Positions 36,700-48,758 of a DNA stretch of 64,000 nucleotides are shown here, piece after piece. Source of the DNA: Talinum fruticosum (taxonomy: Eukaryota > Streptophyta > Magnoliopsida > Caryophyllales > Talinaceae). The first letter of the stretch is position 1, and every line of letters starts with the position of its first letter. The notes beneath the pieces were generated by a model, which saw only the letters and a program-made list of their open reading frames with translations, searched no databases and was not told where the DNA came from. The translations under genes were made by a program, and so were the position numbers. The stretch is from the NCBI GenBank assembly GCA_021018815.1, contig JAITYX010000007.1, forward strand, positions 10,044,001-10,108,000. Direction: 5' to 3'.

Positions 36700-37426
36700 A
36701 GGGATGGCAAGGGGCGGGTTGGGCCCGGGGTGCCCTCCCGTCCCCGTCCCCTCTGCCACAACCCTACCCCATCCCCGCTTCGGGAGGAATACCTCTACTT
36801 TCCCGTCCCCGGCGGATCCCCGAACCCCGACGGGTCCCCGATCCTCGTCGACAAACGGAGAAATAAATTTGAATTTAATTCAGACCCAAAAAAAAGAACA
36901 AATTTGAGTTTTGCCCTTGCTTCGTGGTGGCTTGGGTGGTGGTTTCGTGGTTGATGAACCGACTTGACCAATCGAAATGCTCGAAACTTAGGAGCATGGA
37001 GGAGATTGAAGAGTTGAGTTCTTCTTTTAGGTACTCTTAGAGAGAAGAAAGATGAGAGGAAAGAGAGTGTACGAGAGAAGAGGAATAAGAGAGAAATGGA
37101 AAGTCTGGAGAGGAAATTGGAAAGTGCGAGGCTAGGAAAGAGGAAAGAGAGAGGAAATTGAGAGGAGAGAGAAGGGAAGAGAGAGAGCGGCTGAGAAAGG
37201 GAGGGGGATGGGTAGTTTTGTAGTTAGGGTTTAGGGGCATTGAAATTACAAGAATGCCCCGCTTTTTAAAAAATAAAAACGAGGAACGGGCGGAAAATTT
37301 CCCCGTCCCCGCCGGGGAATAAAATTTTAGCCCCGTCCCCGCCCTATCCCCGTTCGGGCGGGATTTTTCCCCACTACGGGCGGGGCCCCAACGAGGACGG
37401 GGATTCCCGCCCCGTTGTCATCGCTG
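36700..37426. mobile_element. Non-autonomous hAT-like element, 727 bp
   Basis: The ends AGGGATGGCAAGGGGCGGG and the complement of CAGCGATGACAACGGGGCGGG are imperfect inverted repeats. Flanks are GAGCTAAT (36691-36698) and GAGCTGAT (37427-37434), an 8-bp duplication with one change. CCCCGTCCCCG-type words are concentrated near both ends, and a purine-rich middle lies at 37030-37210. There is no transposase. Confidence 0.82.
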
Positions 37427-37466
37427 GAGCTGATTGACGCATATTTAAATGTGTGCTATGAGGATT

Positions 37467-37510
<44 letters not shown>

Positions 37511-37575
37511 TAATAATAATAACAATAACAATTTGTTTTGAGGATTTATTATACTACTACAACAACAACAACAAC

Positions 37576-37640
<65 letters not shown>

Positions 37641-37662
37641 CAATATAGTAATAATAATAACA
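37467..37662. repeat. (AAT)n microsatellite with AAC variants
   Basis: Almost uninterrupted ATA/AAT triplets, broken by a 30-bp stretch at about 37530-37557 and by AAC triplets. Frames through it give runs of Tyr or Leu only. Confidence 0.95.
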
Positions 37663-37674
37663 ATTGCTGTGGTG

Positions 37675-38630
37675 AATTGGGGGGGGTGAGGGCAAGAAGC
37701 TTAGCTATGCTAGTAGAGTTCAGTTAATTAATAGTGTGGAATAAAGCAATGGAGGAGATGGAAAGTGGAAACTAATTGGAGGAAGTTTGCAGGCCAAAAC
37801 AGCAAGAGGAGCAGGTATTAGGAGCTCTGAAGAGTAAAGCCATATGGGGAAACACCTTTGGTACTTAATGAAAAAGCCTGATTGATTATGGGTCAAGTGG
37901 GTGCATGGACTATATATAAAAGGTGCTGCAATTAGGAGGTTATATGCAATCGGATTCCAGTTGGTATTATAAGAGAATTATGAAGTTGAGGAATTATCTT
38001 CTGAAGTGGGTGACCCTGAACCATAGCTGACAGGTTGAGAAACGTGGAAGATATAGTGTTTCTGAAGTCTATGACAGAATCCATGGATCCATAAGTACTG
38101 TCACATGGTGGAAATTTGTTTGGCATAAAAATAATGTGCCACAACATGCCTTTAGTCTTAGATGCTAGGAGATTGCTTACAAAAGATAGACTGCAACAGT
38201 GGATGCATAATGTTGATCTTAAGTGTGTTGTTTGTGATTCTACTGCAAGTATTCTGAAATTATTGTTCATCTATTCTTTTAGTGCTCTTTTTCCTAAGAA
38301 ATACTTAATCCTTTATCCATTATGGGAGCATCACTAGAATGGATGGAGGACTGATTGGAATACTTGGCTACAGGAGGAAGTATTTCCATATCAAAAGATC
38401 AAAATATGCTTTTATTTTTCCTCTAATGGAAGCACTAAAGCAGGGATAGGCAGGAGAGAAATGCAGGAAGTTTCAGGGATGAAACTCATAATGCGGAACA
38501 CATTGCTGCTCAAATTAGGAGTACTATTAAATTTCAGCATGTAAATGGAAAGAAAATTTTCAAAATATGGGTTGATAGATTGTAAGTAACTAATGGGGAT
38601 GGATTTCTTTGGGTATGGACAAAGTAACGA
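37675..38630 (+). pseudogene. LINE (L1-like) ORF2 C-terminal fragment
   Basis: Plus-strand pieces match the end of plant LINE ORF2. KLSYAGRVQLINS lies near 37700 (end of the RT region) and MKKPD-LWVKWVHGLYIKG near 37870-37925. RGRYSVSEVYDRIHGS lies near 38043-38090, followed by TWWKFVWHKNNVPQHAFSL and LLTKDRLQQWMHNVDLKCVV near 38170-38230, the zf-RVT zinc-binding part. Frames change several times and stops are present. The 5' part, including endonuclease and RT catalytic motifs, is missing, as is usual for 5'-truncated LINEs. No poly-A tail was found, so the 3' limit is approximate. Confidence 0.72.
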
Positions 38631-39909
38631 TGTAAATATTGCTTGGTTAATGATGTAAGTAATTGAATTATATTTATTGAGTATTAGCATTATATTTAGC
38701 GGGCATACTTATTATATTTAAGAAGTATTAGTATTATATATGGTAACTTAATTATGTTTAAAAAATAAACTTAAACCCATAAAAGTCATGACTTGCAATA
38801 CATATGGGGTATATGGTGAGTAGCTTAATTATGTTTAAAAACATAAACTAAAACCCACAAAAGTAATGACTTGCAATACATATGGTGAATATTGTTCCAT
38901 GTATGATATTGAACCAAGACAAAATATTGTTCCATGTACGATATTGAACCAAGACAGAGGAATCAACCGAACGGCCAATGTGTGTGTGTGTAGAATTATG
39001 TTTTGGTGTGCACCCGTGTCATATCATATGATTGTTGAAGCATTAGTATCATGGATTTTGCTTTAGTAGGCTCCTGGGTTTTCAATATGCGCAACACATG
39101 ATCATGGATTTTGTTTTAGTAGGCTCCTAGGTTTTCAATATAAGAACTGTCTGAAAACATGTACGACTACACAAGTGGTTCCCCCCCAAACCAAATGTGT
39201 GAGTGTTTTACAATGCCTACGGTAGCAAGGCCGACTCAAGTAGTACCTTACAACTCCTTATAATTTTATATAATTAACCCACTTTATAACTATCTTACAA
39301 TTTCTTACATCTTACAGTTTTTTGGAACAACATCGATGTCTTCTTTAAGTTGGCAGATAGGGTTCCGCACCAAAATCATGTTGGATAATTTGACCATTCT
39401 TATTTCTTCCATGTTAGTGCAAAACTATTTGATATGTATGTTGTCTTTACTACTTGAGGTATTGATGATGCTTTTGTTATTAAGCTTTTCTTCCTTATGT
39501 TCTATTAAAGCTTATTCTCGTCCGGGTGATGTTTCTGAATAGGAATCGAGTAAAATTCACCTCCAGACCTTTACCTTTCGTGTCAGGAAGAGATTGTGTG
39601 CTTCTATTGTATACAAAGATGCCTACTTGTATCAAGCTTGTGTGAGGTGTATACAGAGATGCATTCTGATGGTTAGAATCCCCAAAAGCTTGATAAGCCC
39701 AAATGTGACCAAGCGGGAGCCTGAAAGCTTGGCCAACTCGGCTCCTTTACATCTTTAGTTCCTATATGCTTTGGGGTGCGGGAAGGGGTATATCAATGTT
39801 ATCCTTGAGTTGCTGTTATTAAACGTAGTGCCGGAAAAAATTTGGACAAATCTTCTAAACTCAAGTGGGATATTGGTAATAACATTGGTTTACATTTAGA
39901 TTATCGAGT
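38631..39909. other. Intergenic stretch with small duplications
   Basis: Two local duplications stand out. AAGT-ATGACTTGCAATACATA is at about 38783 and 38860, followed by a doubled ATTGTTCCATGTA-GATATTG (38889 and 38927). TTAGTAGGCTCCT-GGTTTTC is at 39064 and 39116. No gene is recognised. Confidence 0.5.
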
Positions 39910-40753
39910 TAGACCTACTAATTCGGGCGGGCGGGTTAGGTGTATTTGGTTTGGGTAAAAAACAGGTCAGGTATATTTTAGGTTCAAGTAAAATACATGT
40001 GGTCATATATTGGTTTATACAAGTTGCGGGTTGACTCAACGGGTTGCGATATCCGTTATTTTTCTTTTTTAATTGTAAAAGTTCAACATATTTTTTTGCT
40101 TAAAATTGTCAATAGTCCTACAAAAAAGTATATAGTATTTGTGTTTTCTAAAAAGAATATTAAAAAATAGTCAAAACTTTCATTATCATATTTGTGTGAA
40201 GACCTCATTGAATCAAGCGGGTTGATCTGCTTGACCCGTGTAATAAGGGCAATAAAAGGCTCGGTCGGCTCATTGCCATCGGGAGTTATGGTTCGAGTAC
40301 GGGTAAAATAGTTTCAAATAACATTAAAATTTTACATTATTATAGTAATATTATTTCTACAAAACAAAAGTATATTATTTAAGATATGACTAGGTATATT
40401 CAGTTCACCAAAAATACATTATAATTTGTGTACTTTTAGTATTTTTAATATATTTAAATCCAAATATAGTTTTATTGAAGTTAACTATGCATGATTTTTA
40501 TAATTTTTTTTATGGGGGAAGAAGAGTGAAGGAAAAGTCATATGATGTGTCTAAAACATTCAATCAACAAGCCCCAAAGCTAAAATTGTTATTTTTATTG
40601 CTTTGACCCAATGGGTCGAACGGATTCGAGTTATATTTGACCCGTTAATTTTTGGATTTTTCGGGTTCGGGTCGAGAAAATCATGTCCAGAATCAAAAAT
40701 TTCGGGTAGGTTCGAATCCGTTGTCCGAATTGGATAAGTTTTTGCCAGGTCTA
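39910..40753. mobile_element. Probable hAT-type element (TAGACCT ends)
   Basis: The left end TAGACCTACTAATTCGGGC and the right end TTTTTGCCAGGTCTA recall the TAGACCTGGCAAA ends of a widespread plant hAT group. Rich CGGGTT/GACCCG words lie near both ends and an AT-rich part lies between. The 8 bases outside do not match (TATCGAGT against GTTACAGA), so the limits or the class may be wrong. Confidence 0.45.
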
Positions 40754-41215
40754 GTTACAGACCATTTGTTTATAAAAGATGTGGTGTTCAAACTTAAAAT
40801 TCACACAAAAATTCATGATTATATCATGTTTTCAGGGTGGGTAAATTTAGGTCATTGGGTTGGACAAAATTTTGCTAGTACTAATACCTGAAAAGAATAC
40901 AACTTGGACATATTAGCGACTAATTTATCAATTTTGTTCTTATTAATTGCTTTTTCTCTCACATTTTTTATTAATTTATTTCATTTTCAATGAAATCTTA
41001 GGGTAAGTTGATCTTTTAATATAAATGTTGTTATGAATTATGTGTTTTCTTGATATTCTCACATAATTTTAAAACGATAATTATTTGAGTAAGTACTAAA
41101 TTATCATAGAAAAGGTTACTTTTTTTATTTGAAGATCAATTATTAGAGAGAAGTTGTTTGAATGGGAAGTTTAATATCACAAGAAAAATCAATCGTTTCA
41201 ATAAATTAAATTTTT

Positions 41216-41283
<68 letters not shown>

Positions 41284-41331
41284 AACTCTAAAAACAATTA
41301 CACGCTCATGAATTAATGGGTGGGGTTGAGG
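40754..41331. other. AT-rich stretch with (AT)n microsatellite
   Basis: A pure (AT)n run spans about 41219-41280. The rest has no open frame or motif that I can assign. The last 8 bases (41324-41331) are the left target duplication of the next hAT element. Confidence 0.7.
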
Positions 41332-42865
41332 TAGCGATGGCAACCTCCGCTCCAGACGGGGCTCCGACGCGAATGGAGGAAAAATTCTGGCCCTGAAAGG
41401 GGAATGGGGTGGAGATGAGAAAAACATCTCCCCTCGAGCGGGGACGGGGCCGGGGTTGGGAAAAATTTGCCCTCGTTTCCCACCCCGTTCCCTTTTTTTT
41501 TGGGATAAGTTTTCGTAAATAAACTATTAAGGGTATTTTTGTAATAATTCCATCTTTATAACCTTAAAGTATAAAAACTCCTCTTATGTCATGTTCCATT
41601 TAGCTTTACCTTACACCTCCTTACAAGTTCTTATAACTCTTTATTGGGTGGTGTCCTAAAATCTCATATTTTAAGAAAGATTGTTTCCTTATAAAATTGG
41701 GTATATTAAACCTAATTGTATTCGAGATAAGAGTTTGTTTCCTGTTTGTATCGGGTAATTGTTACCTATTATAATTAGGAGTAAGAGTTTTGGTAGGTTT
41801 AGGAGATTCTGTTGGGTTATGATTTATTTGCTATTTAAAGGAGGGTTGGCCTCCATTGTAAACATCAAGGGAGTTATTGTGAGGAGACTGTTATGATATT
41901 AGGATATCTCGGGTTCGGAAAGATCTCTGGGTTTGAGATCTTATTGTACTCTCTCATAATAGTGAAATCATTGTGCTTATGCCATTCGTGGTTTTTCCTG
42001 GTTTGGGTTTTCCACGTTAAATTCTTATCTCGCTCCTATTTTTCGATTTCCATCTAATTTTTCGATATTGTTTTTGTCATCCTAAATCGTTTCCGCATCT
42101 TTACTCTAACTTCACCTAACAAGTGAGGTTTAGAATGAAGCTAATTTCCTAACACTCTTTACAATTTCTTACAAATTACGGTTGCGGTTTCTTGCAACTT
42201 TTTATAACTAACTATTTAACACTATCGTACGACTCCTAATTATAACTTCTTAGAGCTTTTTACATCTTCTTACAATTTTTTACAGCTCTTTATTTATAAC
42301 ATTACAACTCCTTATAAATAGGGCCTTAGTCTCCCTCTCTCTCCTTTGAGCCTCCCTCCCCACTCTCTTCCTCTATCTCTCTCTCCTCTCGCTGGGGAAT
42401 GGCAATCTCCTCTCTTTTTCGTCTCACGTCGCACTGTCTCCTCCTTTCTCTCAGTCACCCTCGTCTCTCTCTTCTCTTGCTCTAAATCGTAGTCGCCTCC
42501 CCCTCTCTTTCTCTCTCTCCATCGTCGTCTACTCTCCTCAACTACTTTAGCTCTTGCTCCTCCTCGGCTCCATGGATGTGTATTATCATATTGTAATTTT
42601 TGTGTTTAATTTTGTATTTTTGAATTTTTGAGGACAAATATATGTAGAAATTACTCTTCAAAATTTTAGCCTTGTAGATGTGTATTATTTTATAAATTTT
42701 TTAATTTTAAAATTAACTTTTAGACTTCATTCAACATGTGTACATGGCGAATTTTTCCCGCTAGAAATTGGGGACCCGAAAAGGTAGAGGCCGGGGTGGG
42801 GCCTGGGCAGCGGGGTTGGGGACGGGGAGGCCAGCCCGGCCCTGACCCGCCTGTTGCCATCCTTA
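41332..42865. mobile_element. Non-autonomous hAT-like element, 1534 bp
   Basis: The ends TAGCGATGGCAACC and the complement of TAAGGATGGCAACAGGCGGG lie inside a perfect 8-bp duplication GGTTGAGG (41324-41331 and 42866-42873). GGGGCGGGG-like words mark both subterminal parts, as in the element at 36700-37426. The interior carries a probable LTR remnant (41651-42121) and a pyrimidine-rich tract (42310-42570). No transposase was seen. Confidence 0.88.
41651..42121 (+). mobile_element. Probable copia-type LTR remnant inside the hAT element
   Basis: It runs from TGTCCTAAAATC to TTCACCTAACA. It contains CTATTTAAAGGAGGGTTGGC (TATA-like) and, before its end, GGGTTTTCCACG, a word common near the end of copia LTRs. 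No clear target duplication was found, so the ends are tentative. Confidence 0.45.
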
Positions 42866-42873
42866 GGTTGAGG

Positions 42874-43120
42874 TTAATTGAATGCCTTAAGGTTAAAAAA
42901 AAAATAAAAAGATTGACAAACATTCCTTTCACCCGTTTTGGTATATGTTTCCTAATCCTTTTATGCATGAATTATATGTGCACATCTTCTATCTATTGCC
43001 TCCTTAATCACCCCAATCCCATCCCCATTGCAGAAACTCCATGAATCTTCCATGCCAATAAAACTCAAAAAACAAACCTAAAAAATAAATAATAAAAAGA
43101 ACATTAAGATTAACAAGAGA
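42874..43120. other. 3' flank of the DUF761 gene
   Basis: AT-rich sequence with A-rich tracts near 42895-42910 and 43068-43100. The minus-strand transcript of the DUF761 gene probably ends here. No defined polyadenylation signal can be chosen with confidence. Confidence 0.4.
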
Positions 43121-43747
43121 TTATGCACTACGAGCTAACATCTGCTGGAAGTCAAGGATAGACTGCTCTCTCTGAAGCTGCATCTGCTGCTTAAACTTTG
43201 AAATAAACTCCTCTGCTCTCTCATCGACCCCTCGTATCGAAGAAATATGCTCTTTCCACCTCTCAATTTTTCTGTCTATGTCATTATTCCCAACTTTCTG
43301 TCTCCTCCTCTGTTCTGCCTCTGCAACATCTTCATTTTCGTGACCTTCATTCCTCCTTCTAGTGTCATGACCAGCGCTCGTTGATGCTGGACCTGGAGCT
43401 CGCGTTTTAGAGGACTCACCAAACAGCCTGTCCACGTAGATGGTGGTGGCGGGGCTTGCGGGCACGGAGGGGCTCTGCTGGAAGTGTTGGTATTGGCAGT
43501 ACTGTTGCCTTCTGTAATAGTAGTTATAGGAGAGGCTGCCGTGGGTCCTGCCAATACGAGGCCGGCGCTTGGGGCGAAGGTGGAGGAGGCGGCGGGCAGT
43601 GGTTGTGACGGAGGAGGGAATGTTAAGGTGGTTGCGGAGGTGGCGGAGTTTCAGGTGGATGGAAGAAGTGAAGGATTTCCAGGCCTTCTTGGAGGAGGAA
43701 GGCAGCTGCTTGAGTTTCTTTGGTATTGAAATATTTAAGCAAGACAT
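43121..43747 (-). CDS. DUF761 domain-containing protein, intronless
   Basis: A single uninterrupted 208-residue frame starts at the ATG at 43747. The first ~75 residues are basic and Ser-rich (KKLKQLPSSSKKAWKSF), followed by a Tyr/Gln-rich piece (SYNYYYRRQQYCQYQH) and a linker of low complexity. The C-terminal ~40 residues carry the DUF761 signature, with GVDERAEEFISKFKQQMQLQ and then REQSILDFQQMLAR. Small intronless genes of this kind are a known plant family, sometimes called cotton fibre expressed proteins; their molecular role is not settled. No signal peptide or membrane segment is evident. It is one of two genes in the window that look host-derived, and the only one that reads intact. 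Confidence 0.9.
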   Translation of the reverse strand: MSCLNISIPKKLKQLPSSSKKAWKSFTSSIHLKLRHLRNHLNIPSSVTTTARRLLHLRPKRRPRIGRTHGSLSYNYYYRRQQYCQYQHFQQSPSVPASPATTIYVDRLFGESSKTRAPGPASTSAGHDTRRRNEGHENEDVAEAEQRRRQKVGNNDIDRKIERWKEHISSIRGVDERAEEFISKFKQQMQLQREQSILDFQQMLARSA

Positions 43748-43838
43748 CTAATGTTTTTAGAGAGAGAGAGTGAGAGAGGATTGGATGTTAAGTAGTTCGG
43801 GTTATGATGAGGGTTTTAAATATCAAAAGTAGAGGGCA

Positions 43839-43856
43839 TTGATTAATTATATATAC
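43839..43856 (-). promoter_or_regulatory. Possible TATA region of the DUF761 gene
   Basis: A TATATAATTAAT-like word on the minus strand lies about 95-105 bp upstream of the start codon. A GA-rich stretch (43757-43780) lies between and would be in the leader. Only position and composition support the call. Confidence 0.35.
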
Positions 43857-43859
43857 CTA

Positions 43860-46411
43860 ATTAAGGTTTATTATTTGTTGCTGTTAGGCTGGGTTTATGC
43901 AGCAAAGATGCTGTGCTTTGCTTTTTTCCTTGGAGTTCCACAGCAGGAAAAGAGGTTTTCATTTCATCACATCCCTTTTTCCATCCCCTTTTGCACTCCC
44001 TTAAGCAATATATATGCTTTTGTACTGACTAGGTACACATTTTTGTTGGAAGGCAAATATCCTTCTACATTATTCTTATGCTTTAGCATTCAATTTTCCT
44101 TTTTTTTAATCATTTTTGCACGAGATATGCCATAACGTAGAGAATTCGTAGGAATTTTCCACTGACTACACACGTTATGTAATCACTAAAGAAATTAAAG
44201 TTCGATTGTATGCTAATATCAATTGCAATATAATTTAACTTTGTTATACTCTATTATAGAATTAAATGTGGATTATTTGACTTGAAATTATGAAATAAGT
44301 TTTGCGTTTCACTTTTTTACTTGTTAAAATTATTTGTTTATGATATGTCCATACACGAAGGTTGGTCACTGTAAAATTTTCACTTTACCTTTTAATTTTT
44401 TGAGAGTGAAGGAGTTTCTATAGAATTTTTACGTCGATCATTATAATGGAATTAAAGTCAGGGTGGAAGTTGAGGAAGCTTTGATTCACTGTAGTAGAAC
44501 GAGACATATCAAGTTGTTATATCTTTATAATTAGAAGATAGCTAATGACGACCTATCATATTTACTTAATGCCTTAATTTAGACTATATATATAATAGTA
44601 TGACTTTCATTTGGTTGTGACTTGGTGTCTTGTAACGACAGTAGCTTGATTTGAAATTTCGAAAATATGGGATGTTCAAAATGCGGGCCACCTCAAGACG
44701 AGTATAAAGCATTCACTTTCGGCAATCTCACCACGTTGAATGTATTGGAAAAGTTATGGCCCCAATCCAACGCAACACTCCATTCCTGCTTTTCTTCCCT
44801 TCAAAGAAAAACAAATATCACCAAACCAAATTCATTCTTCAATTACAACGTTATGGATCAAGAAAGAGCCCTTCTTTCTTTCTTATAATTAATGCAATCA
44901 ATATGAATCTTGATCACTGAAAAAAGGAATATATTAAACTAGACTGACTATATACTTTTCAGTTCAAACTAATTAGTACATAAATAGAAACCCATATTTT
45001 GTTTTTGCTAACAATGGATAAAAAAACTTGTAATGACATACACAGTCAGTAAATATAAATGTAGGCCTCACTCTAAAATCTTTCTCGTAAATGACACCAC
45101 CTGTAAAAGTAAGTAAATGACACTACACTAGTAAAAGCAAATGGATAGAACCTCATTGGTGTGTAGCGCGAGATAAAAATTCGGGTCGGATAAATCAATC
45201 AATGTCTAAAATTTAGATAAAATATTTTGTCTAATACCCCTTTTTCAAATCGGACTATTCGAATAAGCCTAAATTCGATTCAAAACCGAATTTGGATAAA
45301 AATTCAGACGAATAATTATCTAACCTCAATGTATCCGATTTTTCCGGATTTAATAACTTCAGGTATTTGGATTGGATGAAATTTGATGAGTGCTAGGTTC
45401 AAGCCATTCATCTCAAAATGATCTAACCTCAATGACTCTCACATCATAGAAAGCACGCCAGCACCTCAAAGACTTGATGCATGTATAGAATTATACTTAT
45501 GTATTATGTGTCAAAAAAAAAAAAAAAAGAATTATACTATGTATTAAAGCAAAATCAACATCAATTCCATGTGAGGATTATTGTTCTTAGCTAGCCATTT
45601 CCTATCTTGTAACAAACATTATTATTTATATTATAGTAGGGGATTAGGAATTAGCCAATTAGCACTTGTTTTTCCACCTTGTAAAGGCAGTTGGAGGTAG
45701 TTAGCTATCAGCTTCCCTCTATTTTTCTTTATTTTTTTTTAAAATAAAGGCAGTGATAGAGATCATTCATAATATGCTTTACACCTAATCTTCAAAATTA
45801 TGCGCATAATCTAGTTGTCCTCTGATATTGACCTTACTCATAATCATATTCAACTCTTGATAAGTTTAGCTAATCAATTTGGACTATTTAATCTAATCTA
45901 ATTTGGACTCATCACCTGAGTCTTCTTGATCTTATCCCTTCCATGATCTTCCTTGATTTTATTTCATACAGAGAATCGATATTACTGTTTAATTAGGTGG
46001 CTCTCTCAGTGTCATACGTCGCGTTTTGATTATATGTTGTCGGATTTTGCCAATAATATTATGATTTTTTTGTCTTTATTAGCCTATAGAGATCTATAAA
46101 TGATTTGAATTATATTAATTAATTCATTTATATTTATACTTAATATTGATTATCAAGTTGAAATTTCATGAACATAAAAGATAGGGAAACTTATGCACTT
46201 ATATCTGCGGTTTTCATTATTAAAAAAAAGAGTGCAAAAGGTAGAGCTGGAGAAAAGCTTTTTAATTTGGAACACTGATAATACACATTATTAAAAGAAA
46301 CTACTACTAACTACTGTATTATCATTATTTGCTATTCCATCACTCTTTATTCTCTCCGTCGCACAAACTTAGCCTCTCGTACATTTAAAGTTAGCCAACC
46401 ACTCTAAATTT
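43860..46411. other. Intergenic region between the two host genes
   Basis: No gene is recognised in this 2.5 kb. A 73-residue open frame at 44667-44888 has no known family features. Words such as TTCGGGTCGGATAA and CCGATTTTTCCGGATTTAAT near 45180-45360 resemble the subterminal parts of plant hAT elements, but no ends were found. The 3' end of the globulin transcript should fall just left of 46412. Confidence 0.45.
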
Positions 46412-48648
46412 TCACACATTGGCATCCTCAGCTGCAACTACCTGCCTGATGCCTCGGGAGGCCGGGGAGGGTTGGAAGAAGTGCGACTCCGGGCGGTTGT
46501 ACTTGAGCCGCCGGGCCTCCTCCCTTGACACTCCGTAGGAGTTCATGACCACCTCCTCTGGTAGGGATCGGATGGCTGAGAACCGGCCTGCCAGGGTGCT
46601 TAACATCGACTCCCCGTGGGTGTTGAACACCACCCACTCTAGACCCTCTTGCCCTGCCTGCTTCACCACCACGAAGTTTTGGGGGAGCACTAGGAGTTGT
46701 CCTTCTCGCACCACCTCGTCGAATACTAGCTGTCCTCTTTCGTTTGCCACTTGGATTCTTCCGTTTCCCCTTGTGAAGTAGGCTACTCTATGTGCGTTTA
46801 CACCCCAGTGTGGGCTCATTATCGCGTTCTGCAATATTAGTTTCACGAAGTAATCGATTAACCAACATATATAAATAAGATCTCAAGTTTGAGGCTAATG
46901 AATGAAGAAAATTTGATATGAAAACGATTTATCTTTCGTAAAGCAACAATAGCTCAACTCCAGTGATATCGATGATCAAAGACCAAATGACGTATGGAAG
47001 TAATTGATCTGGATCAACACATATGTATGTACCTGGTAAAGGTGAACTTTGTCGACACTTAAGTCGAGGTACCCAAAGATGGGGACCTTGTTGCGGTTAA
47101 GGAAGGTCAAGCGGCCGCCCTCTCGGTTGTAGACATCAGCCTTGTTTGGGTTGTCGATGTTTCCCCCAAGCCTGGCGGAGCAGAAGGTCTCCTCAAGGCC
47201 ATTCATGGCGGCATACCTGCCTCCACGGTGGTGCCTGTACTCCTGCTCTTCCGCCTCGTACTCAGGGCTCAGAACCCGCAAATCGTTCTCCACACGGATT
47301 ATGATTCCCCTGTTGTCGGTCTGTCCCTGGAGCCGCTGGATTATGTCTCGGTCCACACCGAAGGAGTCGGCCAGGAGCTGCTCGTCGAAGCCCTTGAAGA
47401 TGTTTCCCATGCTGACTTCCGTTTCCTGGCTTCCTCTCACGTAGTGCCGGCTTTGGCTTTGGCTTTGGCTTTCTTGTGGGTTCCCCGCTAGGAAGAATTT
47501 CTGGCGGAAACAATAACAATAAAAAATATGGCATAAAAGACTTATCAAATATGTCAATTTTGAATACGATAATGGTCTCTTGAATTGTTTTTTATGAATT
47601 GAAACTTATTTCCTTTTATATATATAGTTAAAATGAGAGGGAGTGTAGTTAATTATAATTACTCTCAAATTCTGATCGAGCTGGTTGTGGACGTTGTTGA
47701 TGTCAGATAAACCGACAATGACGAGGGGTTCTCTCCTTGATTGTAGACCCAGTGAGCCACTCCAGGTGGCAGAGCAATGACATCTCCACTGCGGAGGCGT
47801 CTGACCTTCTGATGCTGGTCTTGCAATCTCTCGGACCCTCTGATTCTCTCCTCTGAGAAGGGACCGGACCTGGACCCTGCCTCGAACGTCTCAGGGCAAC
47901 CAGGAAGTTCACACCCAATAGTCCATTGCCTGCATTAAGTAACAATCATATAATATATTATTAATTCAGGCTATAGTAAATAACAATCATATAATATATT
48001 AATTCAGGCTATAGTAAATAATATAATTAGTGTTGTGTATTTCCTCTGTTTTATTTTAATCATTTGGAATTCTGAGATAATATTAAGGAAATATAAAGTA
48101 TATATAATTTTAAGTTAAAAAATTGAATTAATAAATATAAAATTGGTTATAAGAGAAGAAGAATATATTAATAAGGATAAAATTAATAAATTAATTATTA
48201 ATGTTATTAAAATTATAAAATAAAAGATATTATGAAATAAAATAAATGTGTTAAGGTGACGGTTATTTTGAAACTGAGACTGAGGGAGGATTATATATAT
48301 TAACGCACCTTGAACAACGTAAAAGGCTAAAGGCGCATTAACGTAGGTAGGCAAGAGAAGGCCCCTAGGTTCAATGGCAACACGATCTACAACGACGCCT
48401 GCGCATTGGAACTCCTGGTGGTTGGGATCCCAGACCTCAAAGACTCCGGCCTCAGATTGGTGGCGGATGGAGGGCTCGTTGGCGCTGAGCCGCTGAATGT
48501 TGCAGTCGTTAAGGGCCTGGAGGCCTCTGTGGAGCCGTCTGTGTTCAGTGAACCGCCGGGATTGGGGCCACCATGACTGGGCCAAGGAACAAGGAGAGAG
48601 CACAAGGAGGGTCAGAGCAAGGGAAAGAACAGCATTGCTGTGAGCCAT
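46412..48648 (-). CDS. 11S globulin (legumin-type) seed storage protein gene, exon 2 frame broken
   Basis: Four exons on the minus strand: 48648-48309, 47929-47663, 47500-47033 and 46828-46412, all with GT/AG introns at the standard 11S positions. The product would be about 497 residues, a normal length. There is a signal peptide ([17 protein letters not shown], then QSWWPQ). The first cupin in the acidic chain includes DCNIQRL and FQCAGV. The Asn-Gly processing site ([11 protein letters not shown]) is at about 47198-47203. The basic chain with the second cupin runs from [15 protein letters not shown] to the stop. Such proteins are made in developing seeds, cut by an asparaginyl endopeptidase in the vacuole and stored as hexamers. 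Exon 2 lacks one base in each of two C runs (47903-47904 and 47725-47728), so the frame fails as written: a recent pseudogene or an assembly error. Confidence 0.9.
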
Positions 48649-48706
48649 TGTGATATGAGACGGAGAAGCTCTTACTGATGGAGGAAAAGGAAGAGAAGAT
48701 GGTGGT

Positions 48707-48715
48707 TATTTATAG
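48707..48715 (-). promoter_or_regulatory. TATA box of the 11S globulin gene
   Basis: The minus strand reads CTATAAATA about 60 bp upstream of the start codon at 48648, a normal spacing for a short plant leader. Confidence 0.75.
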
Positions 48716-48758
48716 GGGGAAGAGAGAGAAAGTGGTTGGACACGTTGAGAGTGGTGCT

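Noticed and set aside
37466..37663. Open frame of Tyr and Leu runs
   Set aside because: A reading of the (AAT)n microsatellite, not a gene.
43484..43751. Plus-strand frames over the DUF761 gene
   Set aside because: They are complementary-strand shadows of a clear minus-strand gene with a conserved C-terminal domain.
44667..44888. 73-residue open frame starting MGCSKCGPPQDEY
   Set aside because: No known family, no promoter or splice evidence, and it lies in AT-rich intergenic DNA. Short frames of this size are expected by chance.
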